Assembly: GCA_003990955.1 (NCBI GenBank)
Contig: BIFV01000010.1
Location: 124,001 to 188,000, forward strand
DNA length: 64,000 nt
Direction of reading: 5' to 3'
Origin: Sporomusaceae bacterium FL31
GTDB lineage: Bacteria; Bacillota; Negativicutes; DSM-1736; Dendrosporobacteraceae
Part shown: positions 35,653 through 44,491 of the stretch, one piece after another
Position numbering within the stretch: position 1 is the first letter of the stretch
Layout of the letters: every line of letters begins with the position of its first letter
Program-made: the position numbers and the translations under genes
The notes under the pieces: model-generated
Seen by the model: only the letters and a program-made list of their open reading frames with translations
Database searches by the model: none
Told to the model about the DNA's origin: nothing

Positions 35653-35835
35653 TTATGCCGTATCATTATGTAATTCTACATAGCAACAATTCCCAGTACT
35701 CGAATTTAGTGATCGGCCTAAAACAACAGGTTTGTCCGACAAACCAAAAATGCCCCATACAATGCCGGACTTTCCCGCACTGCATGAGGCAACTTTTTGA
35801 AGCTTAATCTTTTTTACAGTCACACTTGTGACCAT
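35653..35835 (-). CDS. Small ORF overlapping the cotJC 3' end, 60 residues
   Basis: Frame from an ATG inside the cotJC tail to the TAA at 35653-35655, 14 bases before the next gene. Product starts MVTSVTVKKIKLQKVASCSA and contains GIFGLSDKPVVLGRSLNSST and a CC pair. No clear ribosome site; a GTG or TTG start is possible. Composition resembles the downstream beta-rich protein. Tentative. Confidence 0.4.
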   Translation of the reverse strand: MVTSVTVKKIKLQKVASCSAGKSGIVWGIFGLSDKPVVLGRSLNSSTGNCCYVELHNDTA

Positions 35836-36409
35836 TCCAGATGTGTTTGGATTTGCACATCCATTCCTGAACATCATTGAGAGTCTCGCCAAAGCGTTGG
35901 AAATGCACAACTTCACGCTGCCACAAGAACCGGAGTGTATCTTTGACACAAGGATCATCGGTACAATTAATAAGATGTTCATAGGTGACACGAGCCTTTT
36001 GCTCAGCAGCCATGTCCTCTGTCAAATCAGCAATTGGGTCGCCAAGACAGGCAATGTAGGAGGCACACCAAGGTACGCCATTGGCATCTGTCCAGAAAAG
36101 TCCATGATTGTGCTGTACATACTGCCCTTCCCAGCCAGCTGCTTTAAAGTCTTCACAAGTCGCACCATCAACCAGCTTATAAACCATCGCAGCAATCATT
36201 TCCATATGAGCCAGTTCTTCAGTGCCAATATCCGTGAGCAGGGCTTTTGCATTATCCGTTGGCATGGAGTAACGCTGATTCAAATAGCGAAGTGAAGCCC
36301 CGAGTTCACCATCGGGTCCACCATATTGGGTAATGACCATTTTAGCGAATTTTACGTCAGGGCGGGAAACTTTTACCGGGTGTTCAAGCTTCTTTTCATA
36401 GATCCACAT
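35804..36409 (-). CDS. cotJC: Spore coat protein CotJC, manganese-catalase family
   Basis: 201 residues with the ferritin-like di-manganese catalase fold. MWIYEKKLEHPVKVSRPDVK, GGPDGELGASLRYLNQRYSM (first Glu), GTEELAHMEMIAAM (Glu and His) and REVVHFQRFGETL (Glu/His). These match metal-binding positions of the family. In B. subtilis CotJC is packed into the inner coat with CotJA. Cys-rich tail (NGHKCDCKKD). Last gene of cotJABC, 14 bases after cotJB. Confidence 0.95.
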   Translation of the reverse strand: MWIYEKKLEHPVKVSRPDVKFAKMVITQYGGPDGELGASLRYLNQRYSMPTDNAKALLTDIGTEELAHMEMIAAMVYKLVDGATCEDFKAAGWEGQYVQHNHGLFWTDANGVPWCASYIACLGDPIADLTEDMAAEQKARVTYEHLINCTDDPCVKDTLRFLWQREVVHFQRFGETLNDVQEWMCKSKHIWNGHKCDCKKD

Positions 36410-36423
36410 CTCTTAATCTCCCC

Positions 36424-36681
36424 CTACAGTTCCCATGGCCAGGGGCCCATTGCCCATTGCCATGGTTCTTTCGAGAAACCGCCCATGCCAAAATTAAGCA
36501 GCGGGCCAAACTCGGCTTCGTATTCCTTTTTCAGTTCTCTAATTCTTTCAACCGCACAGTTATAATCATTCAAGGCATCTGTATCGCATGGATGAGTATC
36601 CAGATAAAGGTTAAGTTCAATGGCCACAAATTCCATTTCCTGAAGATTCTTCAGCATTCTTACTTGGTTCTCACAGTTCAC
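36424..36681 (-). CDS. cotJB: Spore coat protein CotJB
   Basis: 85 residues: a helical LKNLQEMEFVAIELNLYLDTHP and the NDYN segment, then a Trp/Pro-rich end (PWQWAMGPWPWEL), the CotJB pattern. Between cotJA and cotJC. In B. subtilis, cotJ is a mother-cell (sigma-E) operon. Confidence 0.9.
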   Translation of the reverse strand: MNCENQVRMLKNLQEMEFVAIELNLYLDTHPCDTDALNDYNCAVERIRELKKEYEAEFGPLLNFGMGGFSKEPWQWAMGPWPWEL

Positions 36682-36702
36682 TGCGTGTTCACCTCCATTT
36701 AT

Positions 36703-36930
36703 TTACCTAGGTATGGGGTACACTCCCCAAAGCTCAGGAAATAATGTTCCTTTCATCAGTGCTTCTGACGGGCAGAACGCCTTGTTATAACATTGATAAA
36801 GTACATAAGCGTGCGCTAACATCATATTTCTTGGCAATCCGGCCACACTTTTTTCCATCATATCGTGTTCGTCCATCATCATATCGTCATCATCTTCCTC
36901 GTACCATTTGGATACAGGTTTTTTTTGCAT
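36703..36930 (-). CDS. cotJA: Spore coat associated protein CotJA
   Basis: 75 residues beginning MQKKPVSKWYEEDDDD. The core AHAYVLYQCYNKAFCPSEALMKGTLFPELWGVYP is diagnostic for CotJA. An acidic Met-rich insert (DDDDMMMDEHDMMEKS) precedes it. The ATG follows GAGGAGG; an in-frame ATG within that ribosome site is discounted. First cistron of cotJABC. Confidence 0.92.
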   Translation of the reverse strand: MQKKPVSKWYEEDDDDMMMDEHDMMEKSVAGLPRNMMLAHAYVLYQCYNKAFCPSEALMKGTLFPELWGVYPIPR

Positions 36931-37056
36931 CAAGAATAGACCTCCTCTCATTTGACCTAATATATCTTATGTGAATGCCTAAACCCGTGTTACTTAACAA
37001 TGAAAAAAGTCATCCAATTTACATTATTCTTTTATTAGCACCATTGATAGCAGGTA

Positions 37057-37101
37057 ACAAACAAAGAGTCGATCCTCAATGAGAATCGACTCTTTGTTTG
37101 T
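37057..37101. terminator. Rho-independent terminator
   Basis: ACAAACAAAGAGTCGAT and its complement, 17-bp stem, after the PspC-like gene on the minus strand. Confidence 0.88.
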
Positions 37102-37109
37102 TTTATCAC

Positions 37110-37385
37110 TCAACCATACGCTGGCATAATGATAAACGCCAAGATATATAAGACAATACCGATGCCCCGATAGAGACATGACAACGACCAGACAAACCGG
37201 ATTAAGCTTACATCAACGCCCGTATATTGGCTAACCCCCGCACATACACCAAAGATCATTCCATGGCTGGAATCAAGCGCTAAATGTTTTGCCAGCGGCA
37301 AACTGTTTGTTGCGCCCCCATCAAAAAATTGCCAAACCGTAAATCCGCTAAGCAGGTATGCTCCGATGCGGATAAGCCCCAGCAT
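37110..37385 (-). CDS. Small PspC-domain membrane protein
   Basis: 91 residues. C-terminal half GMIFGVCAGVSQYTGVDVSLIRFVWSL then a membrane helix and PAYG match PspC, the envelope-stress-associated small membrane domain. An extra N-terminal segment carries a first membrane helix (about 3-20). Function beyond envelope association is unknown. Confidence 0.85.
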   Translation of the reverse strand: MLGLIRIGAYLLSGFTVWQFFDGGATNSLPLAKHLALDSSHGMIFGVCAGVSQYTGVDVSLIRFVWSLSCLYRGIGIVLYILAFIIMPAYG

Positions 37386-37445
37386 AAACTCCGCCCCCTT
37401 ACAGCTAATAAGACTATTATTGCCGTAAAAGGAATGGTTTAAACG

Positions 37446-38627
37446 CTAGGTATTTGCACCGGGTTTAACTAATCTAAGTTTTCTTCTGGCTTCAGCAGAT
37501 GGTTTTGTTGGCCGCTGCAACTGTGGAGACAATCCTTTCGCACCCTTGCGGCCAATGTTAATCAACAGGCCAATACTAACCATATTAATAATCAAAGAAG
37601 TTCCGCCAAAACTGATAAAGGGTAGAGGCACCCCAATGACTGGCAGCATTCCAGATACCATAGCAATATTGGCTAAACCCTGGCCTGCCACTAAAATGGT
37701 TGCCCCAATAGCTAACATCTTACCAAAGCCATCTGGTGCCTGACGGGCAATCTGCCCGCCATAACAAGCCAGTCCACCTAATAAAACCAGCACGGCAAGC
37801 GCTCCTGCAAATCCCATTTCCTGACAAAGCACCGCAAAAGCAAAATCCGTGTGCGCCTCCGGCAAATAATAGAACTTGCTGGCTCCCATCCCTAACCCAG
37901 AACCAAAAAATCCGCCAGAGCCAATCGCTAATAAAGATTGAACGGTCTGATAGCCTGTAGAGTCTTGAAAATCCCAGGGATTGAGCCATGCCGAAATTCG
38001 TTCTGCCCGATAGGCAGCCGCATAAGTAAGATAAATAGCCCCCAGTGCACTCAACCCGCATAAAGAGTAAAGCTGGATTCGCGGCAGACCAGCAATAATA
38101 TAAAGGATGATCCCCAGCCCTACAATAATGGAAGCCGTCCCCATATCGGGCTGCCTTAATACCAGAAAGCCAACCAGACCAATGAGCCAAATAGGTATGG
38201 ACAGCAGTGTAACCTTACGATTGCGGTCAATCTTAGGTCCCAGATAAGCAGCAGCCAGAATCAGAGCCATGAGTTTTGCCAACTCAGAAGGCTGAAATTG
38301 AAACCCAATATTGAGCCATCTTCTTGCGCCATTGGCTTCAACGCCAACGAACTTTACAGCAATTAATAATGCAATCGTCAAAATCGTTAACGGCAATACC
38401 AAATGCTTAATTTTACGATAATCAATCCGAATGACAATCAACATAGCAATAAACCCAATCGCAAAGCTTAATAGATGCCGTTTAAGGAAAAAATAACTGT
38501 CATTTAAAAGCTGACCAGCTAAAACAAAGCTAGCGCTAAAAATATTGACTGTACCAATAATAAAAAGCAGCAGCATAATAGTTAAAACAGCTTCCGTACT
38601 ACTTACCCATAACTTCGATTTTAACAT
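37446..38627 (-). CDS. SEDS-family glycan polymerase (FtsW/RodA/SpoVE)
   Basis: Lipid II polymerase that works with a class B PBP. 393 residues, about ten membrane helices. Motifs: GARRWLNIGFQFQPSELAKL, RQPDMGTASIIV, YQTVQSLLAIGSGGFFGSGLG, LPEAHTDFAFAVLCQE and GVPLPFISFGGTSL. The SpoVD-like PBP at 26695-28662 could be its partner. SpoVE versus FtsW or RodA cannot be settled here. Single gene. Confidence 0.93.
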   Translation of the reverse strand: MLKSKLWVSSTEAVLTIMLLLFIIGTVNIFSASFVLAGQLLNDSYFFLKRHLLSFAIGFIAMLIVIRIDYRKIKHLVLPLTILTIALLIAVKFVGVEANGARRWLNIGFQFQPSELAKLMALILAAAYLGPKIDRNRKVTLLSIPIWLIGLVGFLVLRQPDMGTASIIVGLGIILYIIAGLPRIQLYSLCGLSALGAIYLTYAAAYRAERISAWLNPWDFQDSTGYQTVQSLLAIGSGGFFGSGLGMGASKFYYLPEAHTDFAFAVLCQEMGFAGALAVLVLLGGLACYGGQIARQAPDGFGKMLAIGATILVAGQGLANIAMVSGMLPVIGVPLPFISFGGTSLIINMVSIGLLINIGRKGAKGLSPQLQRPTKPSAEARRKLRLVKPGANT

Positions 38628-38784
38628 GACCGGCCCTCCACAATTGATTGTCCAATAACTAAATTATACCAGAAAAAACTTTGCTCGCCTAATAAGCAAA
38701 ATCGCCACTAGGTGAATATATTATAGGAGGTTATGAACTTAGCTGCGATTTAGCGTGTTTAAGTAAGCGAGAAGAGGTGATCAC

Positions 38785-39729
38785 ATGGATTGGGCGCCTT
38801 ATAAAATGTTAATGATTGATGCTACCGCCCATGCTTTGTTGTTGGTTGACGGCGTCAATAATGAAGTACTGGCCGAGATGGCCTACCCCGATTTATTCAT
38901 CCCGACAACGTTATCGATAGCACCCGATGCCGCAAAAGCCTATCTGCCGGCAGCAGGCAAAAATGGCAGCGGTGCACTCTTTATCGCTAATTTACATAAT
39001 TTTTCTTTATATCAACTACCGATAGAGCTGCCACATCCCACCCAGTTTACGCTTGCCCCGAATAGTGAGACTGCCTATCTTGTCGACCCAGGCGGAGTCC
39101 TCTATGCGCTGGATACTGTCGCAATGAGCTTAACAAAATTGGGAAGCCCTGATAATGCCAGTTGTGTGGGCATAACTGCCGACGCTCAAGCTGTTTATAC
39201 CGCCTGGGAGCATAAAAACAGCGGCAGTATTGCTATTTTTGACAATCAGGGCAGACTGATTAAAGAGCATGCTGTTTCTGGTATTCCAACCAATATCTCA
39301 CTGAACAATAACCGGATACTGGTACCTTTTACGGCAAGTACCTTTACTGGTGAGGGGTTGGCCATCTTTGACCAAAATAAACAAGACGACAGTATTCCTG
39401 CCGTCATTACCATTCAGTGTCCTGCGCGGACTCATGGTCTAAAAGCCTATCCCTGCAGCGTGGCTGTCGCTCCAGATGGCAATACCGCCTACGTTGTCAA
39501 TGAAGACAGTGGATCAATTACCGTTGTAGACTTGAGCACAAGCGATATTACCGGTCACATTTCAATTGGCCGTTCAATATCCAATCTAACCATATTGCCT
39601 GATTGCCGTTTTGCAGTCGCCACAAGTAATATGTTTGCCGACCTGGCCCTCATCGATTTGGTGAATGAGCGCTTATTGTCAGTCACAGCCTCCACACATG
39701 AAATTCTCAGCCCGATCGTAATATTTTAA
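38785..39729 (+). CDS. YVTN-type beta-propeller protein
   Basis: 314 residues of repeating beta blades with LSIAPDAAKAYLPAAGKN, FTLAPNSETAYLVDPGG, VGITADAQAVYTAW, SVAVAPDGNTAYVVNEDSGS, the YNCE/YVTN pattern. No signal peptide, so it is cytoplasmic or exported otherwise. Partner or substrate unknown. The ATG follows AGAGGTG. The stop overlaps the metX stop by four bases. Confidence 0.88.
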   Translation: MDWAPYKMLMIDATAHALLLVDGVNNEVLAEMAYPDLFIPTTLSIAPDAAKAYLPAAGKNGSGALFIANLHNFSLYQLPIELPHPTQFTLAPNSETAYLVDPGGVLYALDTVAMSLTKLGSPDNASCVGITADAQAVYTAWEHKNSGSIAIFDNQGRLIKEHAVSGIPTNISLNNNRILVPFTASTFTGEGLAIFDQNKQDDSIPAVITIQCPARTHGLKAYPCSVAVAPDGNTAYVVNEDSGSITVVDLSTSDITGHISIGRSISNLTILPDCRFAVATSNMFADLALIDLVNERLLSVTASTHEILSPIVIF

Positions 39730-40919
39730 GCCTCAGGCGCCAGGCAAGCTCCAAAATAGGCCAGTCGCGAAGCACGAAAAAACGATCTTCCCCACGGCTG
39801 TCTGGTTGGCGCTACCGTGTTGAGAAAATTATTCAAGATAGGACGCAGCAAATGAAAGTCAAGCAGAAAACCATCATGTCCATGGGGACTGTCCAATTCG
39901 GCATATTCTGCCCTCACACCAACCTGACGCAGGTTTTTGGTTAATTCAGCCTGCTGGTAGGCAGGATAGAGAATATCCGAGTTGACACCTACAACCAAAA
40001 CCCGGGCTTCAATTCTCGCTAACGCGGTCTTATAAGAGCTATACCCTTCGCCTAAATCATATAAATCCAACGCCCGCTGCAAACACAAAAAAGAATTGGC
40101 ATCAAAGCGCTGAAATAGCTTATCGCCTTGATAATCAAGATAATTTTCAACCTCATAGTGACCGTTACGGGCCTTCCGCCCAAATTTGGCAGCCATGGAA
40201 GGCTCGCTTTGGTATGTAATCATCCCTAACGCACGGGCAACTGCAAGCCCTTGCCTGGGGCCTTCAGACTGATAATAGTCACCATTGTTCCAAGCTGGGT
40301 CAAGCATGACGGCCTGCCGGGCAACCTGACTATAGGCAATAGCCTGCGCCGAACCATAGCCTGGCGCAGCAATGGCCGCCACACCATCCATAAACTCCGG
40401 ATAAGTCACCGCCCATTCTAAGGCCTGCATTCCGCCCATCGAGCCACCAACCACCATCACCAAATGGTGTATGCCTAATTGATGCAGCAGGCGCTTTTGC
40501 ACCCGCACCATATCACGCACAGTAATCTGTGGAAAAGTGCTCCCATAAGGAAGCCTAGTGGTTGGATTGAGTGATGAAGGCCCTGTAGTCCCTTGGCAGC
40601 CGCCCAGCACGTTCGAACAGATAATATAAAACCGGTCGGTGTCAAGCGGCCGTCCAGGGCCAATTAAGGCATCCCACCAGCCCGGCTCATCCTGCTCATG
40701 ATGCGGCGCTACGTGACTGTCGCCAGTTAAAGCGTGCGTCACTAAGATCACATTATCGCGCTGTTCTGATAATCGGCCATAAGTTTCATAGGCAACCGTA
40801 ACATCATGGAGAATACCTCCATGCAATAAGACTAGAGGATGGTGTGCCCCGGCAACCTGAGCCCACTTGTGCTGCTGGCGCCATTTAAACCCATGAAAAC
40901 AGGTTGTCGATTTGGACAT
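39726..40919 (-). CDS. metX: Homoserine O-acetyltransferase
   Basis: Acyl-CoA plus homoserine to O-acylhomoserine, first dedicated step of methionine synthesis. Alpha/beta hydrolase with nucleophile motif GGSMGGMQALEW (near 150), NSDILYP (Asp), SPHGHDGFL (His) and oxyanion-region LTGDSHV. 397 residues. The MetX type uses acetyl- or succinyl-CoA depending on a few residues, not checked here. Under a SAM-I riboswitch: low SAM turns it on. Confidence 0.95.
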   Translation of the reverse strand: MSKSTTCFHGFKWRQQHKWAQVAGAHHPLVLLHGGILHDVTVAYETYGRLSEQRDNVILVTHALTGDSHVAPHHEQDEPGWWDALIGPGRPLDTDRFYIICSNVLGGCQGTTGPSSLNPTTRLPYGSTFPQITVRDMVRVQKRLLHQLGIHHLVMVVGGSMGGMQALEWAVTYPEFMDGVAAIAAPGYGSAQAIAYSQVARQAVMLDPAWNNGDYYQSEGPRQGLAVARALGMITYQSEPSMAAKFGRKARNGHYEVENYLDYQGDKLFQRFDANSFLCLQRALDLYDLGEGYSSYKTALARIEARVLVVGVNSDILYPAYQQAELTKNLRQVGVRAEYAELDSPHGHDGFLLDFHLLRPILNNFLNTVAPTRQPWGRSFFRASRLAYFGACLAPEA

Positions 40920-40970
40920 GATCTCACCCTCCTTATGATTCGAATACTGGCGAAGTCCAGCGCGATGAAA

Positions 40971-41006
40971 TAAAAAACGCTCCTTCCGAGAGGAAGGGGC
41001 GTTTTG
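40971..41006 (-). terminator. Terminator of the SAM-I expression platform
   Basis: Minus strand AACGCCCCTTCC-TCTC-GGAAGGAGCGTTTTTT, between the aptamer and metX. Confidence 0.9.
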
Positions 41007-41020
41007 ATCTCGACCATTCC

Positions 41021-41129
41021 TCTTATCTCCCAGGATGGTGAAATCCTGCTGGAATTGGCACCATTTGCGTTACCGCGTGGTTGCCGGGCGTCATCGGGCC
41101 AGTCCCTCAGCCTCTCTTGATAAGAGTCT
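41021..41129 (-). ncRNA. SAM-I (S-box) riboswitch
   Basis: Minus strand shows CTCTTATCAAGAGAGGCTGA, GGGACTGGCCC, GATGACGCCCGGCAACC, GGTGCCAATTCCAGCA and the closing GGAGATAAGAG, the S-box order. SAM binding favours the downstream terminator, reducing metX expression. Confidence 0.97.
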
Positions 41130-41186
41130 CCGTATATGCTATTGTCAAAAATACTATCGAATTACAGCCTTCTTGTCAAGGATTTT

Positions 41187-42530
41187 TTAGTCCCTTATTT
41201 TCCCAAGAGACCGTGGAAAACTTCCGCCCCATTTGTATTTAGGCTTTGGTGCGTCAGATTTCTTATTGCTATCGGCTTGTTCGGTCGGAACAGAATGCTT
41301 ATTAGGCAGCCCCTTGTAAGAACTGGCTTTGCCCATTACTTTGCCTTCCTCAGTTTTAGACGGTTCAACCGGTAATTCTTCTTGTACGGTCACCTTTGCA
41401 TGTTTGCTGCTTTTTGATTTAGGTTGAGGCTGCTCTTGTACCGTTTTGTCAATCTCCCGTTCTTCCACAACCGGTGAACAGTCTTCTTCCGCTGTTGCAA
41501 TGAGCTGATCTAAGCAGCTATCATCGCTCGCCTCAGCTTCTACTGCCAATTCGGTTGGTAAGGCAACCTCGAATTTGGGAGTCTTGTGTTTTTTACTAAT
41601 AGGCGGTCTTTCGTCGGCTTCATCACACGCATCTTTACAAGCCTTTTCTTGCGGAATAGGCTTGTATTCCACTTCCGGCTCCTCATCAACACAAGGGATA
41701 TCTTCAATAAAAGCTGAACCGCTGTGTTTCATTAAACCACGTTCCATCATGGCTAGTAATAACAGAAAATGTTCAGCTTCACGACGCAGATGATCAGCCA
41801 TACTTTCAGGCATGATGCCAAGCAGCCGACATTCGGCAATTAAGTCTTCCGCAGCTTTATTAAAGTCGCGCAGACGCTGGACATCGGTTCTGACATCCAG
41901 AATAAACCGCCGGAAAGCCATGACCTCTCCTTCATGGTTATACAGCATACTAGCAAAGTCACGACCCTGCAAGACTAAATTATCAAACTGACAGGAAAAA
42001 TCGTTAGCCATTTTAATAAGCCCTCGTTCTGAAGGATCAAGCAAATGGCAGATAAATTTAACATGATCGGCCATAATGCGCAGCCAAAATACAAGTTCCT
42101 GAGTTTGACAAGCTTCCTTAAGTACGACGCGGCCATTACGCATTTTTTCTAACAGCCGTAAAAAATACTCCGCTTCACGGGAAAGGTGATCCAAGAACAG
42201 TGGAAAATTTGTTCCCCCCAGCCTGCAGGCCAGCTTAGCTTGTAATAATTCACGTTTGTAGCAGTAAAACTCTTTCACGGTATCATAGACTTCGGTAATT
42301 AACTCTGAACACTGCTTCAGTGTTTTGACTTTCTCAACCCGCTGCCTGAGTACTTCAAATTCTTGATAGAAAGCTTGTGCTTCATCAATTAGAGCAGTAT
42401 CTTCACAAGGCAGCCCGGCTTTTATAAACTGGGCATGCTCCTGCATGATGTGCAGCCAGAATTTCATTTCCTCAATATTCAGCGGTTCCAAGGGCTGGGG
42501 CACGGTATAGTTCATCGCTTGACGCGGCAT
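41187..42530 (-). CDS. DUF2935 protein with long charged C-terminal tail
   Basis: Two tandem helical DUF2935 repeats (about 10-265). Each has the EEMKFWLHIMQEHAQFIKAGL / LVFWLRIMADHVKFICHLLD pattern with His and Glu, and HLSREAEYFLRLLEK / HLRREAEHFLLLLAMME. Ferritin-like four-helix bundles of this type occur in spore formers; metal role unproven. After residue about 280 comes a low-complexity acidic and lysine-rich tail of about 165 residues, unusual for the family, ending KYKWGGSFPRSLG. Start ATG 42530 follows GGGAG. Confidence 0.8.
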   Translation of the reverse strand: MPRQAMNYTVPQPLEPLNIEEMKFWLHIMQEHAQFIKAGLPCEDTALIDEAQAFYQEFEVLRQRVEKVKTLKQCSELITEVYDTVKEFYCYKRELLQAKLACRLGGTNFPLFLDHLSREAEYFLRLLEKMRNGRVVLKEACQTQELVFWLRIMADHVKFICHLLDPSERGLIKMANDFSCQFDNLVLQGRDFASMLYNHEGEVMAFRRFILDVRTDVQRLRDFNKAAEDLIAECRLLGIMPESMADHLRREAEHFLLLLAMMERGLMKHSGSAFIEDIPCVDEEPEVEYKPIPQEKACKDACDEADERPPISKKHKTPKFEVALPTELAVEAEASDDSCLDQLIATAEEDCSPVVEEREIDKTVQEQPQPKSKSSKHAKVTVQEELPVEPSKTEEGKVMGKASSYKGLPNKHSVPTEQADSNKKSDAPKPKYKWGGSFPRSLGKIRD

Positions 42531-42594
42531 AGCAACACTCTCCCATCTCACAATGCGTTTGCTATTACATTGTATGCCGCACCTCGCTATTTTG

Positions 42595-43236
42595 TTATGG
42601 AAAAATTACTTCACAACGATTAATTTTCACGCCAAGAGAACTGAACTTTGCCTCGTATTCGGTCATAATGTTGTCAGCTAAGCCACTATTATGCAAATCA
42701 TACGTGACATTAGCCGCGATCAGATGACTTTGCTCAAATTGTTCTAACGAGAAATCGAACAAGGGCCGATTATCGGTTTTAAAAAATAATTGTCCGCCCT
42801 TAGCTAGCAAATTACGATACTTTTCCAGGAAACCGGTGTGAGTAAGCCGCCGTTTGGCATGGCGTGCTTTAGGCCAAGGATCACAGAAATTGATATAAAA
42901 ACGACTGACTTCACCTTCGGCAAAAATTTCGTGAATGTTATTAATATCAAATACCAACAAACGTACATTGGTTAGCTCACGTTCCCGAACCTTTTGGGCT
43001 GCATAATACAAAACGTCCTGCTGGGCTTCAATTCCGATAAAGTTAATATCAGGATGCCGTGCTGCCAATTCGCTGATAAACCGGCCTTTACCAGTCCCTA
43101 ATTCAACATGGAGCGGTGCCTCGCGTCCAAAGATCGCAGCCCATTGTCCGCACTTCTCACTGCCTGGGTTCTCCAATACAATATCATGATATTCCTTGAT
43201 AGCCTCAGTGACCCATGGTTTTTTTCTTAAACGCAT
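42595..43236 (-). CDS. trmB: tRNA (guanine-N7-)-methyltransferase
   Basis: Adds m7G at position 46 of tRNA. SAM motif VELGTGKGRFI (near 48), GIEAQQDVLYYA, the diagnostic FCDPWPKARHAKRRLTH (near 118), and C-terminal TEYEAKFSSLGVKIN. 213 residues, normal. Confidence 0.96.
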   Translation of the reverse strand: MRLRKKPWVTEAIKEYHDIVLENPGSEKCGQWAAIFGREAPLHVELGTGKGRFISELAARHPDINFIGIEAQQDVLYYAAQKVRERELTNVRLLVFDINNIHEIFAEGEVSRFYINFCDPWPKARHAKRRLTHTGFLEKYRNLLAKGGQLFFKTDNRPLFDFSLEQFEQSHLIAANVTYDLHNSGLADNIMTEYEAKFSSLGVKINRCEVIFP

Positions 43237-43428
43237 AAAAAATCCCCACCTGTTTCTGCATTAGTTTATATAGCTTGAGTAAAATTCTACTAAAATTAGC
43301 AGGATTTGTAATTTTATTTATATAATAGATGAATTAATTAGCATAATATACAATATATAATAAAGTATACAAGCTATCCGGCTTGAAGTAAAATCTGGCT
43401 CAACCAAGAGCTCCGCGGAGGTATCTGT

Positions 43429-44490
43429 ATGCTTGATTCCCTTACTAAAAATCGCGTTGATTTGATCTGGAATGCTGTTCCAGCCGGTATCATTATTGTT
43501 GATTCAGCCTGTCGCATGACTGTTTTTAATAAAGGAGCAGAAGAACTATTCGGCATATGCCGCGCTAACATTGCTGATCTGGAAAATCTTGAAGCGTGGC
43601 AAGCCTGTCGTCTGCCCACCTCCGTTTATCACAGCTTTCAGCGGGCAATACACCATGGAGAAGCCAGCCCCACTCATAAAATAACCATGTCATTGGACTA
43701 CTTTGCTCTAACCATTGAATACCAGGTTTCCCCCCTTCATGACGATATGGGGGAAGTTGCCGGAGCAATCGGTATCTTTAAGAATCTCGATAAGGAGCGG
43801 GAATGGGAGCGGCGGGTTCAGCATTTGGAAACACTGGCAGCTGTAGGCCAAATTGCCGCAGGAACAGTTCATGAAATCCGCAATCCGCTAACTGCCATTA
43901 AAGGCTTTGCCCAACTCATTCAAAATCGCGTTGAACGCCACAATACCTTAGCCATCAGTGAGTATTGCACACTAATCAGCGATGAGATTGATCATATTAA
44001 TGCCATTGTATCGGATTTTTTAACCTTAGCTAAGCCACATGATAAGCCTTATACGAGATTGGATATCGTGACTTTAGTTAGCGATGTATTAGCATTTTTA
44101 TATGGTGAATCCCTTTTGCTAAAAATCAGCATCGTTTCAACCATTCCCGATCATCCCATTTACATCACCGGTTGTTTAGAGAATTTGAAAGAAGTGCTTA
44201 TTAATATCTGCCGCAACGCTTTCCAGGCCATGGAGCCGGATGGCATACTCAGCGTGTCTATCACAGACCAGCCACATGCAGTCTGGATTGATATTACCGA
44301 TACCGGGTGCGGCATGCATGAAGAGACCATGCAAAAATTGTTCGAAGCTTTTTATACCACCAAAGAAACCGGCACTGGACTGGGTTTGTCCATTTGCCGG
44401 CGTATCATTTGTGAGCATGGTGGTGAAATTAAGGTAACCAGTCAGCTAGAATATGGCAGTACCTTTACCATCATATTGCCGCACGAATAA
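43429..44490 (+). CDS. PAS-domain sensor histidine kinase, cytoplasmic
   Basis: 353 residues. PAS (about 15-120), HisKA with H-box VHEIRNPLTAIKGFAQLI (His near 151), N-box NICRNAFQAM, G1 DITDTGCGM, and G2 TGTGLGLSIC. No membrane segment and no receiver partner beside it, so an orphan kinase like those feeding Spo0F/Spo0A or NtrB-type kinases. GGAGG before the ATG. Only one base separates its stop from the convergent regulator gene. Confidence 0.92.
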   Translation: MLDSLTKNRVDLIWNAVPAGIIIVDSACRMTVFNKGAEELFGICRANIADLENLEAWQACRLPTSVYHSFQRAIHHGEASPTHKITMSLDYFALTIEYQVSPLHDDMGEVAGAIGIFKNLDKEREWERRVQHLETLAAVGQIAAGTVHEIRNPLTAIKGFAQLIQNRVERHNTLAISEYCTLISDEIDHINAIVSDFLTLAKPHDKPYTRLDIVTLVSDVLAFLYGESLLLKISIVSTIPDHPIYITGCLENLKEVLINICRNAFQAMEPDGILSVSITDQPHAVWIDITDTGCGMHEETMQKLFEAFYTTKETGTGLGLSICRRIICEHGGEIKVTSQLEYGSTFTIILPHE

Positions 44491-44491
44491 A

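Noticed and set aside
37720..38190. Minus-strand frame of 156 codons inside the SEDS gene
   Set aside because: Out-of-frame reading of a conserved membrane protein gene; no ribosome site or family features.
43374..43768. Minus-strand frames opposite the histidine kinase gene
   Set aside because: Overlap the conserved PAS-kinase sequence; no ribosome site.
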